DNA from: Deltaproteobacteria bacterium
GTDB taxonomy: Bacteria; Desulfobacterota; Syntrophia; Syntrophales; JAFGIO01
Length of the DNA: 48,085 nucleotides
Direction: 5' to 3'
Assembly (NCBI GenBank): GCA_016929555.1
Contig: JAFGIO010000069.1
Location: forward strand, 1-48,085
Numbering within the stretch: the first letter of the stretch is position 1; every line of letters begins with the position of its first letter. This document shows positions 9,431 through 18,549 of the stretch, one piece after another. Position numbers and translations under genes: made by a program. The notes beneath the pieces are model-generated. The model searched no databases, was not told where the DNA came from, and saw only the letters and a list, made by a program, of their open reading frames with translations.

Positions 9431-10663
9431 TTACGCATTGTCCCCGGCCAGGAAGTCCTGCAGTTCCGTGACCAGGCGGCCGGTCGCCCCGGGGGGGCCC
9501 ATGACGGCCCGCAGTTTGTCCTCGAGAGGACGTAGATCGGAATCAAGCATGGTTCTGACGAGGTCGACAACCTGACCGGTCCTGATATGACCGACCAGTT
9601 CCGGCACCACCATGCTTCTAATCCGTCGGTTGGGGTGGGCGGCATAACCGATGCTCCGATAGATCAGGTGGCCGACGGCACGCTTGATATATTTGCCGAT
9701 AAAAGGGATGCGGTCCACATGACCGGTAAGGCCCGGCCAAGGAATCAGTTCCGACTTCCAGGAAGGAATGGTGATAATCATCGGTACACCGAGGGCCGCC
9801 AGTTCGGCCGTATTGGAGCCAGGCAGGGTCAGAACGAGCTTAGCCCTCGCGGCAACCGCACCGTGCGGCAGGATCTCGATCCTGATTCCGGTCGGTGTGA
9901 CCACGTATTCCCGCCCGGCTTCAGTCAGCCAGGACAGGTTGACGCCCTCTATCCGACGGCCGTCATTGACATCCGGAATATCCCTTAAAAAATCGCCCGC
10001 CAGGAAATCCGATTTGGCCAACAGCCATTCGATATCAGTACGGCAGGTTTTGAGTTTTTCGGCCACCGCGGCGTAAAAGGGCAGTACGAACTTTACCAGG
10101 TAATCGCGACTGCCGGGATAGAGGCCGACAGTGTTCAGGCCCGACCGGGCCGGGAGACGCCCACGGCAATGCATCATTGCGGCATCGATCATCATGTCGC
10201 CGATGATTCTTTTGCCGTTGCTTTTCGCGACCCTTGAGTCGGCCCAAATCCCCGAATAAAAAACAGCAGCGAAAAAGGTCTCCATAGGAATTGGCTTCTC
10301 GACATAAGCCAGGCAGGGCTGCCCCAGCCTCCTGGCGAGCAACAGGGTCAGGACGCTGTCACCGCCAAGGTGAAGGACGAAGCCCGAACCATTCCTGTGA
10401 AAACCTGGAGGCAGGCGGTTGCGAAACACCAGGGACATGGTTTCTTTGGCCGTGCAAACTGCGTCGATCTCGGTCTGAGATCTGATCAGATCGTACTCCA
10501 GGCCGGTCGAGTAAACGCAGGGTACCACAGCCACACAGATACGAATCAAGGGCTGGCGCTTTCTCAATTCACTCACCAGGGGCTGGAGCCATCCGGCTAC
10601 TTCACCCGGACCGTTCACGGTAATTGTAACCTGGGGCAATGCCGTAGAGTTTCTCCTTTTCAT
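9431..10663 (-). CDS. LpxB-like (lipid-A-disaccharide synthase-related) glycosyltransferase #2
   Basis: VTITVNGPGEVAGWLQPLVSELRKRQPLIRICVAVVP...LVLTLPGSNTAELAALGVPMIITIPSWKSE resembles the GPGE...W and (T)GSNTxELAALGVPM motifs of LpxB-related GTs. Start placed at MKRRNST (10663); ORF track start is 10708. Confidence 0.65.
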   Translation of the reverse strand: MKRRNSTALPQVTITVNGPGEVAGWLQPLVSELRKRQPLIRICVAVVPCVYSTGLEYDLIRSQTEIDAVCTAKETMSLVFRNRLPPGFHRNGSGFVLHLGGDSVLTLLLARRLGQPCLAYVEKPIPMETFFAAVFYSGIWADSRVAKSNGKRIIGDMMIDAAMMHCRGRLPARSGLNTVGLYPGSRDYLVKFVLPFYAAVAEKLKTCRTDIEWLLAKSDFLAGDFLRDIPDVNDGRRIEGVNLSWLTEAGREYVVTPTGIRIEILPHGAVAARAKLVLTLPGSNTAELAALGVPMIITIPSWKSELIPWPGLTGHVDRIPFIGKYIKRAVGHLIYRSIGYAAHPNRRIRSMVVPELVGHIRTGQVVDLVRTMLDSDLRPLEDKLRAVMGPPGATGRLVTELQDFLAGDNA

Positions 10664-10671
10664 GATCAGAC

Positions 10672-11493
10672 TCACAATCCGTATCTCTGGGCGGCCCACA
10701 GCAACCAATCGCGATATACCCGGACCCTCGCCCCCCAGACCCGATTGACAAAGTCTTTTTCACGACCCAGCACGATTCGTTGGAAGGTGGAGGGTTTCTC
10801 GGCAAAGTAATCAAGCAGATGAAAGCAGTCGCAGGACTGACAGTACGCCTGAACCATCCGCAACCAGGCGCCGCCAGCGACCGGTTCCTCGACCTGGCCG
10901 TGGAGACGTTCTATGCCCATTTCCGCCAGACGGTCAAGAAAAATGGCCACCATTCTCGAATAGTATCGTTTTCTATGACCGGGAGACAGGACATTGCAGT
11001 GATAGTGGGCCGGAAAAAGCTTTCTGTTCAGGGGTGGCGCTTCCCGCCAGGATCGTGACAGCAGCCACCACAAGGTTCGCCGGGTAACCGGCCGTCGATA
11101 ACGACCTGTCAACAAGCGGACAAATATTCTGAGCAGAATCGGAGGCAGGATGCGACGACCCATGACAGCCACGAAGTGACCGGAATCGACACAGCCTAGC
11201 AGGTAGGCAATCACCCGGCCGCCTTCCTCGGCGACCAGACAGGACTCCGGTTCAAAATCGGTATAATATCGGGTCCAGTAATCGGCAAAGAGCTCCCCGT
11301 CCTCAAAAACCGAATCAAATCCTCTGTTGCGAAAGGCGGTATGGCGGCTGATCTCCCGAACAGCTTCCCGGTCCGCCGGCCGAAAGGGCCGAATGATCCC
11401 CTCTTCCTCCCGTTGGCTGCGACTGGATGATTCATGGATCGGATACGCTTCAGCGGTCATAGATGACCCCCCCCCACTCCACTTTGCGGTCAC
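10672..11493 (-). CDS. GNAT-family N-acetyltransferase
   Basis: IRPFRPADREAVREISRHTAF...ESCLVAEEGGRVIAYLLGCVDSG...LHGQVEEPVAGGAWLRMVQAYCQ. Probable start MTAEAYPIHESS near 11460. Confidence 0.65.
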   Translation of the reverse strand: MTAKWSGGGSSMTAEAYPIHESSSRSQREEEGIIRPFRPADREAVREISRHTAFRNRGFDSVFEDGELFADYWTRYYTDFEPESCLVAEEGGRVIAYLLGCVDSGHFVAVMGRRILPPILLRIFVRLLTGRYRRPVTRRTLWWLLSRSWREAPPLNRKLFPAHYHCNVLSPGHRKRYYSRMVAIFLDRLAEMGIERLHGQVEEPVAGGAWLRMVQAYCQSCDCFHLLDYFAEKPSTFQRIVLGREKDFVNRVWGARVRVYRDWLLWAAQRYGL

Positions 11494-12442
11494 CGATCAG
11501 TTTGAGCATTACCAGCACACCGATGGCAACGGCCATGGGTTCGTAGAGCAAGGCCTGTAAATGAAACCGGCGGCACCCCGTACCAAGCAGGGCGGTCTGT
11601 ACAAAGGCCACGCCCAAAAAGAAACGAATCGCCAGAAGCTTGGGAAATACCCCGGAAAGAAGCACAGCGGCAACAGTCACCAGCGGCAATGAAGCCATCC
11701 AGATCCCCAGGATGACCGAGAGTGCCGAAAGCCCCCCGGCGCTGATACGCCTGGCTCGTTCCAAAAGGGCCCGCCAGCTTGAGCAGGCCGCCACTTCGAC
11801 CTTTCCCGAATTGGTATATAAGATTTTACCTCCGTGGGTCTTCAAGGCCCCAGCAAAGGCCCAATCTTCCGTGAGGGCGAAACCGATCCGCCTGAACCCG
11901 CCGATGTCGACAAAGAGTTTACGGCGAAAGGCGAAATTACCGAAAAAAACCCCGCTACGCAGGTGGAATAGGTTCAACACCCGGCAGAAAGCCAGGTAAA
12001 AAGCGGCATCCACCGTCTGCCATCCGTCCAATCTGCCACGACCGGCCCGGAAGGTAATGGGACCGGCGACCGCATCGGCCATGTTCCGTTCGATCGGTCT
12101 CACCATGGAAGCCATCCAGTTTGGACTTGCGATGCCGTCAGCGTCGAGTGTGAGAATGATCTTGCCGCGGGCAGACGAGATACCGGCCTCCAAGGCCATC
12201 TGTCGGGAGGTCAATGATTCGTCTCCTTTTTCCTCGATACGCAGCACCTGCAAGCCCGCCGTTCCGGCCGCTTCGGCAGCGGCCGCGGTCCCATCGGTAC
12301 TGCGATCGTCGACCAGGATGATTTCCCGTGCCAACCTGTCTATGCCCGCCTGCCGATCCAGTGATTGCAGGCAGGAAATAATGGTGGCTGCTGCATTGTG
12401 GGCGGTGATGATTATTGAATAGCGAACGTTATCGTCGGTCAA
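11450..12442 (-). CDS. Family 2 glycosyltransferase with C-terminal TM segments
   Basis: YSIIITAHNAAATIISCLQSLDRQ...IILVDDRSTDGTAAAA...KIILTLDADGIASPNWMASMV; LTEDWAFAGALKTHGG; hydrophobic C-terminus. Confidence 0.9.
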   Translation of the reverse strand: MTDDNVRYSIIITAHNAAATIISCLQSLDRQAGIDRLAREIILVDDRSTDGTAAAAEAAGTAGLQVLRIEEKGDESLTSRQMALEAGISSARGKIILTLDADGIASPNWMASMVRPIERNMADAVAGPITFRAGRGRLDGWQTVDAAFYLAFCRVLNLFHLRSGVFFGNFAFRRKLFVDIGGFRRIGFALTEDWAFAGALKTHGGKILYTNSGKVEVAACSSWRALLERARRISAGGLSALSVILGIWMASLPLVTVAAVLLSGVFPKLLAIRFFLGVAFVQTALLGTGCRRFHLQALLYEPMAVAIGVLVMLKLIGDRKVEWGGVIYDR

Positions 12443-13653
12443 GTCGCTCCTCCAGTTGGCAGGCCAGCGAGGATCCCGTGAACCGCGTTGGCAATAGACG
12501 CTCCAGCCCCGGGCTTTCCCATTCGTTCACGTCCGGCCCGACCCATTTCTTCACACCTGGCTGGATTGGCCAGCAAATTTGCGAGAGCCCGGCACAACTC
12601 TCTCGGTTCCCTGGGCACGGCGACGGCAGCCGGTCCGAAGTATTTCATTTTCATCTTGACGTAATTCTCTCCCTGCACCCCCGCGGAGGGCACGACGATC
12701 AGGGGGATGCCGAGACCGATGGCCTGTTCATTGGCGGTACCGGCCATGCCGATGATAATCTTGGAAAGACTCAAAACGTCGGCGAAACGGTTTTGGACCA
12801 CCAGGGTTTCCATACCGGCCGGACCGCGCAGCTTGATGAAGGCGTTGACATTGTCACCGGAAGCCGCCGGTCGCCACTGCGCCAGGCGGGAATCCTTCTT
12901 CAGCGTGTCGGCAACCGTTTCCCTGTCGACCTCGGGTCTCGCGGCCACCAGGAAAGTCAGTCGCTCCGGCTGCGAACAGTATTCCCGGGCAGCCAGGACC
13001 AGGGCCAGCAGCTCACACAGGTTGCGATCGGCATCGGTTCGGGTGCCGGGCAGCATTCCGACAACGGTTCTTTCGGTGCCGATGCCCAACCGGTCGCCAC
13101 TGCCTTCTAGGCCGTCCATCATCGGATTCCCCAGGTAGCGATTCCTGATCCCTGCCCGGTCGAGTTCGTTCACGGTAAGCCGGTCACGGGGGAAAACCAT
13201 CAGGCAATGGCGGCGCAGCAGGAAACGTTCCGGGAATGTGTAATCGTACCGGGAGTTGTAGTAGGAAGATTTCGCGCAGCCTATTAAAACAAAGGGCGTG
13301 CGCATAACCACGGCGGCCGCGACCGGTACGATGTCACCCACGGCGACGACCAATCGGTATGAGCGGCGCAGATCGTTGGCTGCCTTGTACTGGCGCCAAT
13401 GGGTAACGATCCAGCCCGCAAGCAGATCCGCAGCCATCAGCCGCCAGCTCAGGGTGGCAAATCCATCGCTGGGCAAGTGGTTGGCTGCACCGACCAGAGG
13501 AATTCTGCGCTCCACGTAAGCCCGGCCCATTCCTACCATCGGCCAGGCATCCAGGCTGATGCCGCCGGTGCCGTTTTCCCGGAGACCGTCGATAACCCGG
13601 CCGGCGATGAGATCCTCGCCATGGCCGTTTGAGACGAAGAGGATGTCTTTCAT
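12439..13653 (-). CDS. Lipid-A-disaccharide synthase-related glycosyltransferase (LpxB-like #1)
   Basis: MKDILFVSNGHGEDLIAGRVIDGL...GDIVPVAAAVVMRTPFVLIGCAKSSYY...LSKIIIGMAGTANEQAIGLGIPLIVVPSAGVQ. Resembles the LpxB-related family I recall from cyanobacteria and plants. Start at MKDIL (13653) overlaps the upstream stop by ATGA. Confidence 0.7.
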   Translation of the reverse strand: MKDILFVSNGHGEDLIAGRVIDGLRENGTGGISLDAWPMVGMGRAYVERRIPLVGAANHLPSDGFATLSWRLMAADLLAGWIVTHWRQYKAANDLRRSYRLVVAVGDIVPVAAAVVMRTPFVLIGCAKSSYYNSRYDYTFPERFLLRRHCLMVFPRDRLTVNELDRAGIRNRYLGNPMMDGLEGSGDRLGIGTERTVVGMLPGTRTDADRNLCELLALVLAAREYCSQPERLTFLVAARPEVDRETVADTLKKDSRLAQWRPAASGDNVNAFIKLRGPAGMETLVVQNRFADVLSLSKIIIGMAGTANEQAIGLGIPLIVVPSAGVQGENYVKMKMKYFGPAAVAVPREPRELCRALANLLANPARCEEMGRAGRERMGKPGAGASIANAVHGILAGLPTGGAT

Positions 13654-14468
13654 CGCTCCGGTGCCCCCGGCCCGCTGGTCCGCAGCCTCTCCCAGCGGCT
13701 GACTGCCTCGGCCAACGACAGAGCCGTCCACCCGTCTTTTTCGAGGCGGGCAATCAATTCGCTCGCTTGCCTCCAGGTTGCCGGATCATCCGGATCGGTG
13801 GGGTGCAGGGATAAACGGAACGGTTTTGCGGTAGACATCAGCTTTTCGATCTTTCTGCCGCGCAACCGGCGGGCGACAGCCCGACGCAGTTTTCTCTCGC
13901 CTTCGTCGAAGCTGATGACCGGTAAGGGCATGCGCAAGCCGGAACAGAATTGCAGGCCGTCGTAAAGCATGTAACCTTTGAAGCCGGCATGGATCAATGC
14001 CCGGGTCGTGGCCTTGCTTTGCAGCCAGCGGGGGGCACAGAACCAACTCGGCTCTTCCAAAAAACCGGCTTTAAAAGCCCGCTTTCCATGCCGCAGTCTT
14101 TCCTTGGCATTCTTTTCATCGAGCCCTGCAAACTCGGAACGGTTGTCGTGGCCATAAAAAAGCCAGTTCAAAAAACTTCTGCCCAGGGAATGGCTCCAGC
14201 CATGCAATACCTTCTCTCCGGGCAGGGCGGCAAGAATCCGGCAAAATTTGCGGTCGGCGGGCATTTCACCCTCTCCGGGCCAGCAGGGCACTACCAACAG
14301 GGAAGCCGCCTGCCGTGCCCGTGAGGGAAGCAGGCCGAGTAAAGTTTCAAAACGGTCCATCATTCCCGGATGAAGATCGTGTATTTCCGGAAGATAAAAA
14401 CGCGACCAAGCCGATACCCCGGACGCTTTTGTTTCGTTGTTTTCCAGTCCGCTACCGGAAAGTCTCAT
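13650..14468 (-). CDS. DUF2334-like polysaccharide deacetylase-family protein
   Basis: FYLPEIHDLHPGMMDRFETLLGLLP...SLLVVPCWPGE...LHGWSHSLGRSF...GFLEEPSWFCAPRWLQSKATTRALIHAGF...LSLHPTDPDDPATW. Confidence 0.65.
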   Translation of the reverse strand: MRLSGSGLENNETKASGVSAWSRFYLPEIHDLHPGMMDRFETLLGLLPSRARQAASLLVVPCWPGEGEMPADRKFCRILAALPGEKVLHGWSHSLGRSFLNWLFYGHDNRSEFAGLDEKNAKERLRHGKRAFKAGFLEEPSWFCAPRWLQSKATTRALIHAGFKGYMLYDGLQFCSGLRMPLPVISFDEGERKLRRAVARRLRGRKIEKLMSTAKPFRLSLHPTDPDDPATWRQASELIARLEKDGWTALSLAEAVSRWERLRTSGPGAPER

Positions 14469-14873
14469 GTTCGTCTTTCGCCGCGTCGAGTTGAGCCGTT
14501 TTCTCCGATTTTCAGGCCGCCGGGTAAAAATATGTGGTACGCCCAGTTGTTAATGGATTGTTGCCGATTTCTGCACCTTTTCGGTACGTCTGGTGGGTTT
14601 TTACTTACACCATGACCCGCTTTTTCGCAAGTCCCCGATCATCACGGACAGTCGGAAACCCTAGATTCCTGACAGCTGCAACGGCATTGATGAGGCGAGC
14701 ATTCTTGTCCTGTCGGCAGATCGCGCAATTCACCCGTCTGTTCCCGCTGCCGCCCGATGGTTCATGTTACGACAGCCTTCATTCAGGAATAGTGTGTGCG
14801 ATAACTGGATATGTGTCCTCAGCGGGTTATCTTCATGCTTTAGCGCCATTGTGCCATTGTCGTCTTTCGGCGC

Positions 14874-15980
14874 TCAGCGATTGGCTTTGAACAGGAGATA
14901 GGAGCCTGCCGACAGCCCCAGCAGGGTTGGCAACCAGGCCGCCATTACCGGTGACAGAATACCCACCTCACCCATGGCATTCGTAATGAAAGAGAGCAGA
15001 TAGTAGCCGAATATAATCACAACGCTGATGCCGAAGCTGGTGGCTCGGCTGGTGCGATGGGCCAGCACACCAAGGGAGGATCCCACCAGGCCAAACACCA
15101 CGCAGACAAAGGGCAGGGCACCCTTCTGGTGAATCCGAATCTCCCAGAGGCGAATCATTTTCTCGTCACCGCCCTGTCGAATCAGATCCAGTTGGCGAGT
15201 GGCCTCAGCAATGCTCATTTCCGTGTCTTTTTTGTTGCGACGGGCCAGGTCAAAGGGGGTACGAGGCAGCTGCAGTTCCTGGGTTTGAAAGGTGGCAATA
15301 CCGCGAAGGGATCCATCGGGGGCGACCGAGTAAATCGTGCCGCTGTTGAAATTCCAGTGGTTCTTGCTAAAGTCCCAGGTAGCAGATTCTGCGCTGACTA
15401 CCAGATTCAGTCCGGGCTGTGAAAAATCAAGAATCGTAAGTCCGTACATCGTAGTTCCGTCAAACCGCTGGGCATAGATCTGCCGCTTTAACTTCCTTGC
15501 ATTGGGATTGTCGGCAGAGGGCTGAAACTCCTGATAGAAAATGTTGTGCTCTTGAAAGGGTGGCCGCGCGGTATTTAGTGCCCGCTCCAGGGTAATGGCA
15601 GCCCGATAGTTGGCGGTGGGAGTGACCATCTCATTAAAAAAAAAGGTGAGTCCGGTCATCATCAGGCTTAACACAATTGCCGGGGCAACCATCCGCCGAA
15701 TGCTGACTCCGGCGCCCTGCAGGGCGATCAACTCGCTATCGCTGGAGAAGCGGCTGTAGGTCATCATCGTCGCCAAAAGGGTTGACATCGGAAGGGCTAA
15801 CACAATGAATTCAGGCAACTTAAACAGGAAAATCTTTGCTGCCAGCGTAATGGAAAGGCCCGATTCGGTCATCCGGCGAATCAACTCAAACAACGCTCCA
15901 ATGGAGATGCCGATGGATGAAAAGGCGCCCACACCAAATAAAAACGGCAGGGTCAGTTCTTGAGCTATGTAGCGATCCAT
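14874..15980 (-). CDS. LptF/LptG-family (YjgP/YjgQ) lipid export permease
   Basis: MDRYIAQELTLPFLFGVGAFSSIGISIGALFELIRRMTESGLSITLAAKIFLFKLPEFIVLALPMSTLLATMMTYSRFSSDSELIALQGAGVSIRRMV; C-terminal TM bundle. ORF track start is 16058; MDRYI is a likelier start. Confidence 0.9.
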   Translation of the reverse strand: MDRYIAQELTLPFLFGVGAFSSIGISIGALFELIRRMTESGLSITLAAKIFLFKLPEFIVLALPMSTLLATMMTYSRFSSDSELIALQGAGVSIRRMVAPAIVLSLMMTGLTFFFNEMVTPTANYRAAITLERALNTARPPFQEHNIFYQEFQPSADNPNARKLKRQIYAQRFDGTTMYGLTILDFSQPGLNLVVSAESATWDFSKNHWNFNSGTIYSVAPDGSLRGIATFQTQELQLPRTPFDLARRNKKDTEMSIAEATRQLDLIRQGGDEKMIRLWEIRIHQKGALPFVCVVFGLVGSSLGVLAHRTSRATSFGISVVIIFGYYLLSFITNAMGEVGILSPVMAAWLPTLLGLSAGSYLLFKANR

Positions 15981-16089
15981 GATGGAAAAGACAGACCCCC
16001 ACAAAGAATGACGCAAAACCAAAGATTGAGAAGGATGGGTGGTCGCCATAGACAACATTTAACCGTGGATAAAAACTGTATAGATATGA

Positions 16090-16818
16090 CTAGATCGAAA
16101 AACCCTTTCCCAGGTAATGCTCCCGCACCAGGGGGTTCTGGTAAAGTTCATCGGCATCGCCCGAGGCCAGAATCCGTCCCTCGTTCATGATATAGGCGCG
16201 ATCGACTATTCTCAGAGTCTCTCGAACGTTGTGATCGGTGATGAGGATACCCATGTTGCGATCGCGCAGTTTGGCAACAATCTCCTGAATTTCAGACACG
16301 GCAATGGGGTCTATCCCGGTAAAGGGTTCATCGAGAAACAAGAACTTTGGACCCTCGGGGCCGGAAGCAAGGGTGCGAGCTAACTCTGTCCGGCGTCGCT
16401 CTCCTCCCGACACCCGGATGCCCGGGGTGTAGGCCACTTGCTCCAGCCGAAATTCCTCGATCAGATTCCGTAGACGATCACCGCGCTCTTCAATCGGCAC
16501 CCCGGTCTGTTCCATCACCAGGAGAATGTTATCGGCAACGGAAAGGTTACGAAATATACTGGATTCCTGTGCCAGGTAACCGATTCCCAACCGAGCTCGC
16601 CGATGCAGGGGCAGATCGGTTATATCGATTTGATCGAGGCATACCTTGCCGCCATCGGGCCGCTCTAACCCCACGGCCATATAGAAGGTAGTGGTTTTGC
16701 CGGCTCCGTTGGGTCCCAAGAGGCCGACGATCTCACCCCGGGACACCGACAGGCTTACCCGGTCAACCACTTGGCGTTCGCCATATCTCTTTTGAACGTT
16801 ATCGAGTACGATTTTCAA
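16090..16818 (-). CDS. lptB: LPS export ABC transporter ATP-binding protein
   Basis: LKIVLDNVQKRYGERQVVDRVSLSVSRGEIVGLLGPNGAGKTTTFYMAVGL...VSGGERRRTELARTLA...FLFLDEPFTGIDPIAV...ILITDHNVRETL. Likely TTG start near 16818; the ORF track start at 16998 seems too long. Confidence 0.93.
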   Translation of the reverse strand: MKIVLDNVQKRYGERQVVDRVSLSVSRGEIVGLLGPNGAGKTTTFYMAVGLERPDGGKVCLDQIDITDLPLHRRARLGIGYLAQESSIFRNLSVADNILLVMEQTGVPIEERGDRLRNLIEEFRLEQVAYTPGIRVSGGERRRTELARTLASGPEGPKFLFLDEPFTGIDPIAVSEIQEIVAKLRDRNMGILITDHNVRETLRIVDRAYIMNEGRILASGDADELYQNPLVREHYLGKGFSI

Positions 16819-17223
16819 CAACACGCTTGATGAGAAGGCATTATTTGTCAAGTTGCTTGACGGTATCCCTATTGCCTTTAGTGACTTGAAGTACTTAATC
16901 TTGTTCCATGACATAGACTTATTTTTGTGGCTGAACGCCTTCAAGCTTTCGCATAACGGCCTGCGGTGAACCGATTCACCTTTCACCCCTATAACCACCA
17001 GCCTACGTACAAAGCTCGAAACGGTCGGCGTACTTCGTCGGATTAGAATTTCAAGCCACTGTATTTGCTAAGCTTTAGCTATCAAGTTCGGGCCCCGCTT
17101 TTGATGGGTCAGAGTATAGGAAGGCCGTTTTTGCTTGTCAAGGCATATTTGGCATCGAAAAACGGGGGCTGACAACTCGGTTCCCAACACAGACGGCCGT
17201 TGCGGTTCGCTCGACTCCAGAAA

Positions 17224-18549
17224 TCAAGAAGATTTCTTGGCGATTCCCCTGGCGGCAATGATGCCCGAAATCGCCGCTCCCACAATGCCGCGGCTCTTTC
17301 CGGTGCCGTCGCCTGCCACGAAGATCCCCCCGACATTCGTCTCGAGATTTTCATCCGTGATGAAGTGCGTATCGAAGAATTTGATCTCCGGTGCATACAG
17401 CAGGGTGGACGGATGAAGAATCCCGGGCACGATCTTATCGAGCGTTTTCAGGGATTCCCAGAGGTTGTCGATGATGCGGGCGGGCAAACCGAGCGTGATA
17501 TCCCCCGGTGTGGCACGATAGGTGGCCTTGCAAAGCCCGAAATGGCGTGTTGCACTGTTGAAGGTCGATCGGGAGCTTCTTCTCCCTTCCCGGAAGTCCC
17601 CCACCCTCTGAACGATCGGCCTGCCGCCCCCCAATAGAAAGAACTGCTTTGCGATCATATGGCCGAATTCCGTCGTGTCGGAAAAGGGCTCGGTCAGAGA
17701 GACCGTGTTGATCAAGGCAAAATTGGTGTTTCCCGTTTTCCGGCCGGAGAGTGCATCACCGTTTATCAGCTTGAAGTTGTAATAATTTTCAGACCGTACC
17801 CGTCCGCCCGGGTTGGTGCAGAAGGTCCGGACCCTGTCCCCGTGTCGTGTTGTGTGAAAAATGAATTTCGGGTCGTATACGACATCGGTAACGGCATCAT
17901 AGAACTTCCTGTTCAATTCGACACGGATTCCCACATCGATGGGTCCGAAATTATGGCGAATATTCATTTTAGAGGCTACGTCGCGAAACCAGTAAGCACC
18001 GCTGCGTCCCGGAGCGGCGAGAACGGCTTTCGCGGTGTAGCGCACTTTTTTCCGTTGATGACTGCAGGAAACGAGACATGTGTCGTCATCCAGCTTCGCA
18101 AGGGAGGTAACGGCCGTTCCCAGCAAAAAGTCCGTTTTTTTCAGGTGGCTTCTCAAATAATCAACGGCCGACTTGCCGTTGTCCGTTCCCCAGTGCCACT
18201 GTTCCGGTGCGATGAATCGAGCGCCATGCTCCTCGGCGATGTTTCCGAGTTCACGGATTTTTTCATCGTCATCGACAAAGGTTACCTGCTTGCATTCTGG
18301 AAAGCGGGTGAAGCTCTGCCTGACTTTTTCCATTAATCGCTGCGCAGAATCAGGATCGATCTTGAGTTCATCCAGATCGATTCCGACGCGATAGTCGAAG
18401 TTCAGCTTGCCGTCGTTCAGCAATCCTCCTGCGGGATAGGGGCGCCGATCGACGATGGCGATCCTTTCCATTCCCAAATGCTCCAGCTGCATGGCCGCAA
18501 AGAGGCCCGCCGGGCCGGAACCTATGATCAATACATTGTAAGCATTCAT
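17224..18549 (-). CDS. NAD(P)/FAD-dependent oxidoreductase (uncharacterised FAD-dependent dehydrogenase type)
   Basis: YNVLIIGSGPAGLFAAMQLEHLGMERIAIVDRRPYPAGGLLNDGKLNF; C-terminal NVGGIFVAGDGTGKSRGIVGAAISGIIAARGI. Confidence 0.85.
   Translation of the reverse strand: MNAYNVLIIGSGPAGLFAAMQLEHLGMERIAIVDRRPYPAGGLLNDGKLNFDYRVGIDLDELKIDPDSAQRLMEKVRQSFTRFPECKQVTFVDDDEKIRELGNIAEEHGARFIAPEQWHWGTDNGKSAVDYLRSHLKKTDFLLGTAVTSLAKLDDDTCLVSCSHQRKKVRYTAKAVLAAPGRSGAYWFRDVASKMNIRHNFGPIDVGIRVELNRKFYDAVTDVVYDPKFIFHTTRHGDRVRTFCTNPGGRVRSENYYNFKLINGDALSGRKTGNTNFALINTVSLTEPFSDTTEFGHMIAKQFFLLGGGRPIVQRVGDFREGRRSSRSTFNSATRHFGLCKATYRATPGDITLGLPARIIDNLWESLKTLDKIVPGILHPSTLLYAPEIKFFDTHFITDENLETNVGGIFVAGDGTGKSRGIVGAAISGIIAARGIAKKSS

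Noticed and set aside
14534-14890. Plus-strand 118-aa ORF MVRPVVNGLLPISAPF...
   Set aside because: No domain signal; the opposite strand gives a more protein-like fragment, reported separately as a low-confidence finding.
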